DNA from: an uncultured Fretibacterium sp.
GTDB lineage: Bacteria > Synergistota > Synergistia > Synergistales > Aminobacteriaceae
Assembly: GCA_937892105.1 (NCBI GenBank)
Contig: CALAUZ010000418.1
Coordinates: 1-25,857 of the forward strand
Length of the DNA: 25,857 nt
Direction: 5' to 3'
Of the stretch, positions 14,699-22,856 are shown one piece after another. Position 1 is the stretch's first letter; each line of letters opens with the position of its first letter. The notes beneath the pieces were generated by a model. That model ran no database searches. It saw only the letters and a list, made by a program, of their open reading frames with translations, and was not told where the DNA came from. The position numbers were made by a program, and so were the translations under genes.

Positions 14699-16015
14699 AT
14701 GCGCAGAATTTTTCTCACTCTCTCATTATCATTATTATTATGCACATCTTCACAGGCACAAGATATTTCGCAGGACATCTCCGGCCTGTCGCTTGAAGAA
14801 TGCCTTATTCTCTCGCTCAACAATCACCCTTCTCTAAGAAAGGCCAAAGCCTCAACACAAGATATCGCCGCACAGCTTGAAGCATTAAGAGCCGCAACAA
14901 AAGTTAAGGTTAATCTCTCAGGTTCGGCACGATATAACGGTGATTTTGAGTATTGGGACAGCAGATACCATAACGAGTCATTAACCCTTAACGCCTCAAA
15001 GTTACTTTACGACAACAGCCGGAACAAGCTGCAGCGTCAGATACGCAATGAAAGCCTCATGGGTTCTCGCGAAACAGAACGCAACACACAAGTTACCGTA
15101 GCCGCAAATGCAAAGAAAGCATATTATGACCTTGTACTGAAATTCCTTAACCGTGATGTTGAACATGAAAAGCTCCGTAACCTTGAGGAACACCTGAAGA
15201 ATGCTCAGGGATTATACGAAGTCGGCAACAGTGCATACATTGACGTAACGAAGGCTCAGGCTGACGTATCCTCAGCAAGGGTATCTCTCCTCAAGGCCGA
15301 GAATGACATACTCGTATCACAGGAGGCCCTGCGCGTTGCAATGGGTACTGATATTAACGGCCCGTTCAACATCGCACTATCAACAGAATTACTGCTTCCA
15401 CAACCTCCCGAAAACATCAGCTCACTCATAGATACAGCTCTTGAAGACAGGCCGGATTTCCGAAAGCTCTTGCATGACGTTAAAGCCGCAGAACTCACCA
15501 TAAAGGACACAGCACGCGCAAATTCCCCGACAGTAACAGGCAGCGCAAGTACTTCCGTATCTCACCGTGAAGGCTCATCTGCCACAAAAGATTACTACGT
15601 AGGTGTCAGCGTTAATGTTCCAGTTGTTGACGGCGGGGAGGTCAAAGCAAATGTCAAATCGGCAAGGGCAAAGCTTGAACAGACAAACGCTGATGTCGAA
15701 ACTCTCAGGCAGTCAATCACCTATGCTGTAAGGAGTGCCGCACTGTCCCTCATGAATGCAACTGACAGGGTAAAATCCTCAGAAGAAAGCGTGAAATATT
15801 CCGAAGAAAACCTTACACTTGCACAGGGACGCTACGAAGTCGGTGTAGGAAATCCCATAGAGGTAAGCGACGCAGTATCAGCACTGTCAACAGCAAGGTA
15901 TACATATTACCAGGCATTATATGACGCACAGACAGCAAGAGCAGACCTTGACGAAGCATTGGGACACCTTCCGCCGGAAATTGAGGGGAGAGAAGATTTA
16001 TGGGAAGCACAGTAG
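14699..16015 (+). CDS. tolC: TolC-family outer-membrane efflux protein
   Basis: A 438-residue outer-membrane channel. The signal peptide is MRRIFLTLSLSLLLC..., likely cut after SSQA near residue 20. Two OEP repeats follow, one per half: LSLEECLILSLNNHPSLRKA near 30 opens the first, and a second copy of the long Ala/Gln-rich coiled coils runs from about 250 to 425. GLYEVGNSAYIDVTKAQAD near 173 and GRYEVGVGNPIEVSDAV near 378 are the matching periplasmic hairpin segments of the two halves. CAGGAG lies 10 bases before ATG 14699. It overlaps the PHP gene by 16 bases and heads the operon with MacA and the ABC ATPase, so it should form the outer part of a tripartite exporter. Confidence 0.92.
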   Translation: MRRIFLTLSLSLLLCTSSQAQDISQDISGLSLEECLILSLNNHPSLRKAKASTQDIAAQLEALRAATKVKVNLSGSARYNGDFEYWDSRYHNESLTLNASKLLYDNSRNKLQRQIRNESLMGSRETERNTQVTVAANAKKAYYDLVLKFLNRDVEHEKLRNLEEHLKNAQGLYEVGNSAYIDVTKAQADVSSARVSLLKAENDILVSQEALRVAMGTDINGPFNIALSTELLLPQPPENISSLIDTALEDRPDFRKLLHDVKAAELTIKDTARANSPTVTGSASTSVSHREGSSATKDYYVGVSVNVPVVDGGEVKANVKSARAKLEQTNADVETLRQSITYAVRSAALSLMNATDRVKSSEESVKYSEENLTLAQGRYEVGVGNPIEVSDAVSALSTARYTYYQALYDAQTARADLDEALGHLPPEIEGREDLWEAQ

Positions 16016-16866
16016 ATTTGCACATTCACACGGACGCTTCAGACGGCACGGATACGCCGGAAGAATTGCTCTGGAACATACAGAAAGCCGGAATAAATGT
16101 ATTTGCCATAACTGACCATGACACCATAAAGGGTGCAATGAAGATGAAGCGGATAATTCCGCCGGGCATAAAGTTTATACAGGGCATAGAGTTTTCGTGC
16201 AGGACTGACGGCGGGATTAAATGCCACATTCTAGGCTTGAACTATAATGAGCATAACCCTGATTTTCAGGAGGCTCTGCGTACAGGCGACATTCTGAGGC
16301 ACCAGAAGTTTGACCTCCGAATAAAGCTGCTGCGGGAACAGTTTGGAATAACGTTCAGTGATGGCGAAATATCATCTCTCAGGAAAGTACCAAGTGTCGG
16401 GAAGCCGCACATAGCAAACATGATAGTAATGAAGGGTCTTGCAGACAGCAGGAATGAAGCCATAGACCGTTACATCAACAAATGCAAAACAGGCAACAGC
16501 AGGATAGACGCGTCTCTTGCGGTGAAGGGTATTCTATCGTCTGGAGGGATACCAGTCTGGGCACACCCTCTCGGCGGTGAAGGAGAACGAGAATTGCCGG
16601 AACAGGATTTCAGAAGGGCATTAGGCGAGCTTATGTCATACGGCTTGAAGGGGCTGGAATGCTGGTACTCGAAGTATGACGTTGCGACATGCAGAAAGCT
16701 GGCTGATACTGCGGAACGTTCAGGGCTTTGCGTATCAGGGGGAAGCGACTATCACGGTACGAACAAGTCAATACCATTGGGGAAGCTCAACTCTGACGGT
16801 GAAAGCATAAGTCAGGCTCAGCTAAGCATATTACTTAAGAATGTAGGAGGGGACATTACGTTATGA
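16000..16866 (+). CDS. PHP-domain metal-dependent phosphoesterase
   Basis: A 288-residue cytosolic enzyme of the polymerase-and-histidinol-phosphatase superfamily, like YciV/RNase AM. Metal ligands are visible in VDLHIHTDASDGTDTPEEL near residue 5, FAITDHDTIKG near 35, GIEFSC near 62, the middle PHIAN, VWAHPLGG near 187 and GGSDYHG near 248. Relatives hydrolyse 3',5'-nucleoside bisphosphates or trim RNA 5' ends; I cannot choose between these. It starts inside the tolC 3' end and overlaps macA by an ATGA, so it is locked into an export operon to which its chemistry has no obvious link. Confidence 0.9.
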   Translation: MGSTVDLHIHTDASDGTDTPEELLWNIQKAGINVFAITDHDTIKGAMKMKRIIPPGIKFIQGIEFSCRTDGGIKCHILGLNYNEHNPDFQEALRTGDILRHQKFDLRIKLLREQFGITFSDGEISSLRKVPSVGKPHIANMIVMKGLADSRNEAIDRYINKCKTGNSRIDASLAVKGILSSGGIPVWAHPLGGEGERELPEQDFRRALGELMSYGLKGLECWYSKYDVATCRKLADTAERSGLCVSGGSDYHGTNKSIPLGKLNSDGESISQAQLSILLKNVGGDITL

Positions 16867-18122
16867 GGGCAGGACTGAAGAAATTATTACTTCTGGGAAT
16901 ATTTGCCGGAATTTGCTACGGCGCATATATGTGGTTCATACATGAGGAACCTGTAGTTTACGGCCTCACAACTTCAGAGATTACGCGCGGGGATATAGTT
17001 TCGACAGTAACGGCAACAGGGGAGCTTAACGCAATAAGTGTAGTTGAAATTGGAACTCAGGTTTCAGGGACTGTGCAGGAAATTTACGTTGATTTCAATT
17101 CGCCGGTGAAGGCAGGACAGTTGATCGCGCTTATAGATCCTTCGGTTCTGAGATTGACGCTGAACGAATCGCAGGCCAGCCTCGCAGTATACGAAGCCGG
17201 AGTAGCCAGTGCGCAGGCTTCACTCAATGACGCGCAGAGGCAGTTAGCCCGCAACAAGGAGTTATTTGCCCGAAAGCTCATAGCACGAAGCACAGTTGAC
17301 ACGAGCGAAACTGACGTAGCACTGAAGAAAGCATCGCTGCAGGAGGCGAAATCCCGCGTAATTCAGGGCAAAGCGGCTGTTGAACGCGCCCGGACAAATC
17401 TGAACTATACCCGCATAACTTCCCCTGTGAATGGCGTTGTCATAGACAGGCAGGTTGATGCAGGACAGACAGTAGCCGCAAGTTTGCAGACACCTACGCT
17501 TTTCAAGATAGCGGAAGATTTGACACGTATGCAGATAGAGACTAAGGTTGACGAGGCTGATATTGGGACGGTTGCAGAGGGTCAGAACGTTACATTCAGG
17601 GTTGACGCTTTCCCTGACGAGACGTTCAACGGGCGTGTCGTGCAGGTAAGAATTGCCCCCAACACAAGCGAAAGCGTAGTAACTTACACCGTAATAATCC
17701 ACGTTGAGAACCCTGAACTCAAGCTAAAGCCAGGAATGACCGCAAACGTTTCGATTGAGACAGCGAAAGCCGCCAATGTCCTGCGCATTCCCGTAGCGGC
17801 ACTTAGATTTACACCGCCTGAAGGACTGCTCAACACAATATCATTCGACAGGGACATACTAACCGCAAAAAAGACCCTCGACACTGGGACTGTATGGCCG
17901 GAACATGATGGGTTAATGATGCGTCCTGTCCAAGTGGAGATCGGGATAACTGACAGCAAATATACCGAGCTTGTAAGGGAGAATACGGACAGGAGGCAGG
18001 TATTGCGTGAGGGCACTGAACTTGTCGTAAACGCTCAGGAAGGTATAACTACGGGCAAGACTACGACAGGCGGATTATTCGGCGCACCAAGAGGAGGAAG
18101 ACGCGGCGGAGGCCCACGATAA
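16863..18122 (+). CDS. macA: MacA-like periplasmic adaptor (membrane fusion protein)
   Basis: A 419-residue RND/HlyD-type adaptor, anchored by an N-terminal membrane helix (KKLLLLGIFAGICYGAYMWF, residues 6-25) with no lipobox. Split lipoyl halves are VEIGTQVSGTVQEIYVDF near 61 and ITSPVNGVVIDRQVDAGQTV near 188. The alpha-hairpin coiled coil between them (about 97-180) is Ala-rich. The beta-barrel and membrane-proximal domain follow (LKPGMTANVSIETAKAANVLRIPVAAL near 284). The C terminus is an odd Gly/Arg-rich tail (GAPRGGRRGGGPR). It should link the TolC channel with an inner-membrane ABC permease. TAATG overlap with the ATPase shows tight coupling. Confidence 0.92.
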   Translation: MRAGLKKLLLLGIFAGICYGAYMWFIHEEPVVYGLTTSEITRGDIVSTVTATGELNAISVVEIGTQVSGTVQEIYVDFNSPVKAGQLIALIDPSVLRLTLNESQASLAVYEAGVASAQASLNDAQRQLARNKELFARKLIARSTVDTSETDVALKKASLQEAKSRVIQGKAAVERARTNLNYTRITSPVNGVVIDRQVDAGQTVAASLQTPTLFKIAEDLTRMQIETKVDEADIGTVAEGQNVTFRVDAFPDETFNGRVVQVRIAPNTSESVVTYTVIIHVENPELKLKPGMTANVSIETAKAANVLRIPVAALRFTPPEGLLNTISFDRDILTAKKTLDTGTVWPEHDGLMMRPVQVEIGITDSKYTELVRENTDRRQVLREGTELVVNAQEGITTGKTTTGGLFGAPRGGRRGGGPR

Positions 18123-18871
18123 TGAGCATAATAACGGTCAGGGATCTCACGAAGATATACAGGACTGGCGATATAGAACTTCATGCGCTTGATGGTGTTT
18201 CATTCACTGTTGAGCGCGGTGAATTTGTGTGTGTTATGGGGCCGTCAGGTTCGGGTAAGTCTACGATGATGAACATTCTGGGCTGTCTTGATGTTCCAAC
18301 GAGCGGGCATTACGAGCTTGATGGTGTGAACGTCAAAAATCAGAACAAAGCTGAACTTGCTGACATCAGAAACCAGAAACTAGGCTTTGTGTTTCAGGGT
18401 TTCAACCTTCTGCCCAAAGTTGACGCTGTAGAGAACGTTGAACTTCCTCTGCTTTATCGCGGAGTATCTTCTTCTGTCAGACGAAAGGCGGCAGTTCATG
18501 CGCTGGAACGAGTTGGCCTGGGTGAGAGGCTTCATCATCGTCCTGCGCAGATGTCGGGCGGTCAACAGCAGCGTGTTGCGATAGCGAGGGCAATAGTTGG
18601 TGAAGCACCGATAATTCTGGCCGATGAACCTACGGGGAACCTTGACACCAAGACGACAGTTGAAATCATGAACATCTTTACGGATCTGCACAGGCAGGGT
18701 ATAACGGTGATACTTGTAACGCATGAGCCGGAGATTGCGACATGGAGCGAGAGGGTATTACGTTTCAGGGACGGGAAACTGATAGCTGACGAGGCAGCAC
18801 CGAAACTTGAGGAGCTTGACACAGAGGCCAGGCCGCAACAACAAAACCAACAGGCAGGGATAAACACATAG
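18122..18871 (+). CDS. ABC transporter ATPase (MacB/LolD type), no permease attached
   Basis: A 249-residue nucleotide-binding subunit. Walker A GPSGSGKS is at 40-47, the Q-loop FVFQGFNLLP near 95, the signature MSGGQQQRVAIARA near 143, Walker B IILADEPTGNLD near 163 and the H-loop VTHE near 200. The early IYRTGDIELHALDGVSF is typical of MacB/LolD. In true MacB the permease is fused, giving about 650 residues; here the protein ends after a Gln-rich tail. No permease gene follows: next comes a small minus-strand gene and decayed sequence. Either the permease was lost in a rearrangement or it is encoded elsewhere. Confidence 0.92.
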   Translation: MSIITVRDLTKIYRTGDIELHALDGVSFTVERGEFVCVMGPSGSGKSTMMNILGCLDVPTSGHYELDGVNVKNQNKAELADIRNQKLGFVFQGFNLLPKVDAVENVELPLLYRGVSSSVRRKAAVHALERVGLGERLHHRPAQMSGGQQQRVAIARAIVGEAPIILADEPTGNLDTKTTVEIMNIFTDLHRQGITVILVTHEPEIATWSERVLRFRDGKLIADEAAPKLEELDTEARPQQQNQQAGINT

Positions 18872-19025
18872 TAATCCCTGTTCTGTATTTGCCTGAACAG
18901 CAACACTTCTGGAAACTAGCTAAACATTCCCCATATTCATGCCGAATAATGACATGTTAGGAAACATGAGGGATTAGCAAGCCATTAACATAGTAACTGA
19001 AATCTCAGGGGTAATCACTCTAAAA

Positions 19026-19187
19026 CTATAACACCTTCGAGATGATGAGCAGGGCAGCGACAGCAAAACCCGAAATTTTTGCGAAATCCCTGTATACTTT
19101 CATGGCGTGTTCATAGTCTGCATGAGGAGAATGCGCTAACATTTTTGCTTTCATATCCGTATCATGATTATACGTTTGACTTGTCAT
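19026..19187 (-). CDS. 53-residue single-TM protein, unrecognised
   Basis: A short gene: ATG at 19187, TAG at 19028-19026, 53 codons, with AAAGGAT about 9 bases upstream of the start. The product has a polar, His-rich N terminus (HDTDMKAKMLAHSPHADYEHAM) and one C-terminal membrane helix (ISGFAVAALLIISKVL). The DYEHAMKVYRDF segment before the helix recalls the short aa3-type cytochrome-oxidase subunit IV family (PF07835 pattern), but this is only a visual likeness in an apparently anaerobic genome. Two identical palindromes lie 55-90 bases upstream and probably control it. No other gene shares its transcript. Confidence 0.6.
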   Translation of the reverse strand: MTSQTYNHDTDMKAKMLAHSPHADYEHAMKVYRDFAKISGFAVAALLIISKVL

Positions 19188-19242
19188 GAGCGTTATATCC
19201 TTTCGTTCTGTGTATGTTTACGTGAAAATTGTAGATAAACGA

Positions 19243-19277
19243 AATATAACATATATTGTCGTAATATAACATATATT
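19243..19277. promoter_or_regulatory. Two tandem identical palindromes (candidate operators)
   Basis: AATATAACATATATT occurs at 19243-19257 and again at 19263-19277, exactly 20 bases apart. Each copy is a dyad, AATATA/TATATT around three central bases. Read toward the 53-residue gene, each contains TGTTATATT, an extended -10-like element. This is the layout expected of a repressor bound on the same face of the helix over a promoter. The whole gap 19188-19299 is AT-rich and otherwise empty. Confidence 0.6.
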
Positions 19278-19299
19278 ACTGTAAAATCATTCGGTAATT

Positions 19300-20061
19300 T
19301 TATGTATAAACTCTGCGTAAAACTAAACTATTTCGTATTGCCGAACGCGCTCCTGCCTTGATACTTGAGGCCAATGAAGCATTATTTGCAACTGCATTCC
19401 TGGAAACATCTGCGCTCCCACAAATATAGCCTGCTATTCCACCCGCAGTATAATTCGCTTCTACTCTTGAGCTTGTCATAAGCCTGTTACCGCTGAGAGT
19501 TCCACCGTTAATATATCCTATGATACCGCCAGCCCACTGGCAACTGTCCACTGTGCAGTTTGTTACTGTGTTGTTCCTGATTGTTCTATTGCCGATAGCT
19601 TCTCCGACAATGCCTCCTGAGAACGACAGGTAAATATCCCTGCTGTGTTAAGGTTCTCCAAAATATAAGTATAAATGCGGTGATATTCATATTGCTTACT
19701 GTGCAGTTCTCTATAATTCCTCCGTGAACACGCCCTGCGATACCTCCGGCGTATTGGAGCCTAACTTCAGTAATTCTTGTACGCATCACCTGCTGTAACA
19801 ATATCATTGCTGTAGCCTGATGAGCCTGTAAGATGCAAGTCTATGGACACGTTCAGGTTCTTCACAACTATTCCATCGGCACTGATTACTCTAAATTGCC
19901 ATTGATATTCCTTATCCTGTGCCCCTTGCCGTCGAAATGCCCCGTGAATGGATGTTCTGCCGTACCGATTGCATTGCCTAGTACGCTGTTAAATTCTGTA
20001 TCCCTTCTTATAGTGTAGTACATGCCAGATGCTTCCGTGCCATTTTTGATGATGCAAGCAC
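19300..20061 (-). pseudogene. Decayed GLUG-repeat surface protein fragment
   Basis: Minus-strand remnants of a GLUG-type repeat protein, as found in large secreted or adhesin-like proteins. Read in order from 20061 downward: MYYTIRRDTEFNSVLGNAI and FTGHFDGKGHRIRNINGN, then after a frameshift near 19887 ISADGIVVKNLNVSIDLHL, after another near 19790 YAGGIAGRVHGGIIENCTVSNMNI, and after a third near 19650 FSGGIVGEAIGNRTIRNNTV and WAGGIIGYINGGTLSGNRL, ending at 19300. The repeats (AGGIxGxxxGGxxxNCxV) are unmistakable, but no intact frame exists. There is no signal peptide at the start and the end looks abrupt. It lies between a PTS terminator and the tandem palindromes. Confidence 0.8.
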
Positions 20062-20096
20062 AAAAAAATCCCCCTGCCGTGAATGACAAGGGGATT
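20062..20096 (-). terminator. Intrinsic terminator of the Rpn-HAD-PTS operon
   Basis: On the minus strand AATCCCC (20096-20090) pairs with GGGGATT (20073-20067) around a 16-base loop, followed at once by a run of T (to 20062). It lies 24 bases after the PTS stop codon. Confidence 0.88.
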
Positions 20097-20119
20097 GATA
20101 TTTTTCTGAGCGTCAAGCC

Positions 20120-21979
20120 TTACACGTTTTCGCCAAACTTCACATCAGTGTAGTCATCGCTGTTGGTTAGAAGAAGAACTACGGTATCGGAGTGTCCTGC
20201 CTTCTTGATTTTCTCGCGGTCGAACTTCATTATCTTCTGCCCCTTCTTTACCTTGTCGCCCTCTTTGACGAAATCTTCAAAGCCATCACCCTTCATCTCA
20301 ACAGTGTCAACGCCAACATGAATAAGCACTTCCATGTCATTCTCGCCGGAAATGCCGATTGCGTGCTTGCTCTCTGCCACTGAGGAAATCTCGCCGTCAA
20401 TGGGAGCGTAAACATACTCGTCTTCAGGCTGAATGCCAACACCCTGTCCAAGTGTTCCAGCCGCAAACGTCGGGTCAGGAATATCGGTGTAGGGGATAAC
20501 CTTCCCTGCTGTACACTGTGCAATCTCGCCGGCTGATGACGTTATGACTGTCCCAAACTCTATTGCGCCCTCTGGTTCTGCTGAAGGCGCGGGAGCTGCC
20601 TCTGCTTCGGGAGCTTCTTCCTTCCACATAATCCATGACAGAACGAACGCTATACCGCCGGAAATTGCAAGAAGTATCGAGTACTGAATAGGCTGCTGAA
20701 TTGTTAGGTAGCCGGGAATACCTGTTACACCGTATGCCGCCGCGCCTATGCCTGAGAATGCTCCGTAGAATGCTCCGACTGTTCCGCCGATCATTCCTGC
20801 AATAATGGGCTTGAAGAAACGAAGGTTGATACCGAAGATTGCAGGTTCAGTGATACCGAGTGCCGCAGAAAGTGATGAAGGGATAGCAACGACCTTTGTC
20901 CTATTCTGGCGAGCCTTGAGACCTACCGCGAGACATGCTCCGAACTGTGCGAAGTTTGCCGCCGACGCTATGGGCATCCACGTATTCAGACCGCCCTCAA
21001 CAGCAAGCATTCCTGCCTCTATGACGTTGTACATGTGGTGAAGTCCCATGACAACCGTCCAAGGATAGATTGCGCCCATTACTGCTGAACCGAAGGGGTT
21101 TTTAACGAGTATCTGTGCGCCTGCAAGAACCCATGACTCAAGCTGTGAGAATATCGGCCCAATAATCGTGAACGTGAGGAATGTTGTAAGAAGTACTGTA
21201 GTGAACGGGACGACAAAGAGGTCAATCATTTCCGGCACATGCTTATGCAGCCATTTCTCGATTGAGCACATCAGCCACACTGCAATTATAACGGGGATAA
21301 CATGTCCCTGATAGCCTACCTTGCTGACACGGATAACGAAGTTCAGGAAGATGAAGTGCCATTCGCCGGGAGTTGTTGTTCCTACTGCCCAAGCGTTGAG
21401 AAGGTTGCTATGTATCATGGCCAGGCCTATGACTGCACCTAAGAATGTGTTTCCGCCGAATACACGTGCTGCTGAGATTGCGACTATGACGGGCAGGTAT
21501 GCGAACGCTGTATTTGCTACCATGTCGAGGAAGTCATACCATGATGTTGACGCAAATTCGGGGTAGACTTTGCCCATTGCCTCGACAAATCCCATCATTA
21601 AACCCGACGCAACGATTGCCGGAAGTATGGGGACGAAAACGTCTCCAACAGCCTTCAACATACGTTTCCAGATGGGCTGGCCTGCTGCTGCTGCTGCTTT
21701 AACGTCATCTTTTGTGGCCTCAGTCATTCCCGTAACGCTAAGAAACTCTGCGTATACTTTGTTGACCGTGCCTGTTCCGATGATGAGCTGGAGCTGTCCG
21801 TTGTTCTCGAACATTCCTTTCACGCCGTCAACGTTCTCAAGGGCTTTCTTATCGACTTTGCCGTTATCCTTGATGACGAGACGAAGCCTTGTGGCGCAAT
21901 GAGCTGCCTGGACGATATTTTCACGTCCGCCGATGTGGGAGACTATTTCCTCCGCACATTTCCTGTAATCCAGTGCCAT
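20120..21979 (-). CDS. PTS sugar transporter EIIBCA, sucrose-type
   Basis: A 619-residue phosphotransferase permease that imports and phosphorylates a sugar. Domain order is IIB (about 1-90; phospho-Cys28 in AAHCATRLRL), a membrane IIC (about 105-460) and, after an Ala/Pro/Glu linker, IIA of the glucose type (about 480-619; His539 in HAIGI and phospho-His554 in VLIHVGVDTV). IIC features such as HSNLLNAWAVG and KVGYQGHVIPVIIAVWL are nearest the sucrose branch, though trehalose and beta-glucoside permeases are close. AGGAGGT precedes the ATG by 9 bases. It follows the HAD gene by 23 bases. No sugar-phosphate hydrolase or antiterminator is present, so the substrate is uncertain. Confidence 0.9.
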   Translation of the reverse strand: MALDYRKCAEEIVSHIGGRENIVQAAHCATRLRLVIKDNGKVDKKALENVDGVKGMFENNGQLQLIIGTGTVNKVYAEFLSVTGMTEATKDDVKAAAAAGQPIWKRMLKAVGDVFVPILPAIVASGLMMGFVEAMGKVYPEFASTSWYDFLDMVANTAFAYLPVIVAISAARVFGGNTFLGAVIGLAMIHSNLLNAWAVGTTTPGEWHFIFLNFVIRVSKVGYQGHVIPVIIAVWLMCSIEKWLHKHVPEMIDLFVVPFTTVLLTTFLTFTIIGPIFSQLESWVLAGAQILVKNPFGSAVMGAIYPWTVVMGLHHMYNVIEAGMLAVEGGLNTWMPIASAANFAQFGACLAVGLKARQNRTKVVAIPSSLSAALGITEPAIFGINLRFFKPIIAGMIGGTVGAFYGAFSGIGAAAYGVTGIPGYLTIQQPIQYSILLAISGGIAFVLSWIMWKEEAPEAEAAPAPSAEPEGAIEFGTVITSSAGEIAQCTAGKVIPYTDIPDPTFAAGTLGQGVGIQPEDEYVYAPIDGEISSVAESKHAIGISGENDMEVLIHVGVDTVEMKGDGFEDFVKEGDKVKKGQKIMKFDREKIKKAGHSDTVVLLLTNSDDYTDVKFGENV

Positions 21980-22002
21980 AATAATATTACCTCCTGAATA
22001 AA

Positions 22003-22842
22003 TTAGATGAGCTTTAATTCTGCAAACGCTTTCGCTAAACCGTCCTCACTTACTGACGGGCATACCATGTCAGATAGTGATTTGAGTTTTTCCGAACCGT
22101 TTGCCATACAGACGCTGTAACCAACTGTCTGTATCATCTCCAAATCATTCATGCTGTCCCCAAAGCCTACAGTCTCGCTTACCGGAACATTAAACCTTTT
22201 GCATATTGTTTCAACGCCAAGTCCTTTATTGAACTCTTTGTTGATGATTTCGCCGTTTATGCAGCTTGATGAAGAGCCTCCTACCTTGACTTCCTGCATG
22301 ACGAAGTTGAACCTGTCGCCCAAAGCCGCTTTAGTCTCGTCGAGCTGGGACATTTTCATGCACATTATGACAACCTTGTAGACTGGTGAACCGTCATACT
22401 GGCTCATAGGCTTAATGCCGAGATTACCTGCCAGAGCCTTGCGCCAACGTTCAATCTCGCTGTTCCCCTCGCCCTGAGAACTGAGGAAGTCGCCGAGATT
22501 TTCGTCCCCCCACGAACCTTTTTCCGCCTCAATCGTGCAGAATACGCCCTGATTGTGGAGAGCGGTTAATGCGGTATCTCTTTCCGCGTCAGTCATGGGG
22601 TGATCGTAGAGTATTTCGTCATACTTTTCCCCTACAGCAACATAGCCGCCTGCGCAGGAGATGTAGCCGTCGAACTGGTAACGCAGTAAAGGTTTGAGCA
22701 TGTCAGGGTTTCGGCCTGTACAAAGGAATACTTTGTGTCCGTTTGCGCGTGCCTTTGCGATTGCGTCAACCGCGCTTGCAGGGGGAGTATTTTCGCCCGG
22801 TGCGGTGAGTGTTCCGTCAATGTCCAGAAATATCAGCTTCAA
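22003..22842 (-). CDS. Cof-type HAD-IIB phosphatase
   Basis: A 279-residue HAD-superfamily phosphatase with a C2 cap (residues ~85-190). Motif I is FLDIDGTL with nucleophile Asp7 and acid Asp9, motif II is LCTGRNP near 40, and motif IV is VGFGDSMNDLEM near 226. Cof-type members act on sugar phosphates, FMN or PLP; next to a PTS permease a sugar phosphate is the sensible guess. The start is TTG at 22842: AAGGAGG lies 9 bases upstream and overlaps the stop codon of the Rpn-family gene, and no ATG fits. Confidence 0.9.
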   Translation of the reverse strand: MKLIFLDIDGTLTAPGENTPPASAVDAIAKARANGHKVFLCTGRNPDMLKPLLRYQFDGYISCAGGYVAVGEKYDEILYDHPMTDAERDTALTALHNQGVFCTIEAEKGSWGDENLGDFLSSQGEGNSEIERWRKALAGNLGIKPMSQYDGSPVYKVVIMCMKMSQLDETKAALGDRFNFVMQEVKVGGSSSSCINGEIINKEFNKGLGVETICKRFNVPVSETVGFGDSMNDLEMIQTVGYSVCMANGSEKLKSLSDMVCPSVSEDGLAKAFAELKLI

Positions 22843-22856
22843 GATTATGTGCCTCC

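Noticed and set aside
18953..18968. CATGTT-AGGA-AACATG hairpin after the ABC ATPase
   Set aside because: The stem is short and AT-rich with no T-run; nearby CTGTTC/GAACAG (18878-18900) is equally weak. Neither is a convincing terminator.
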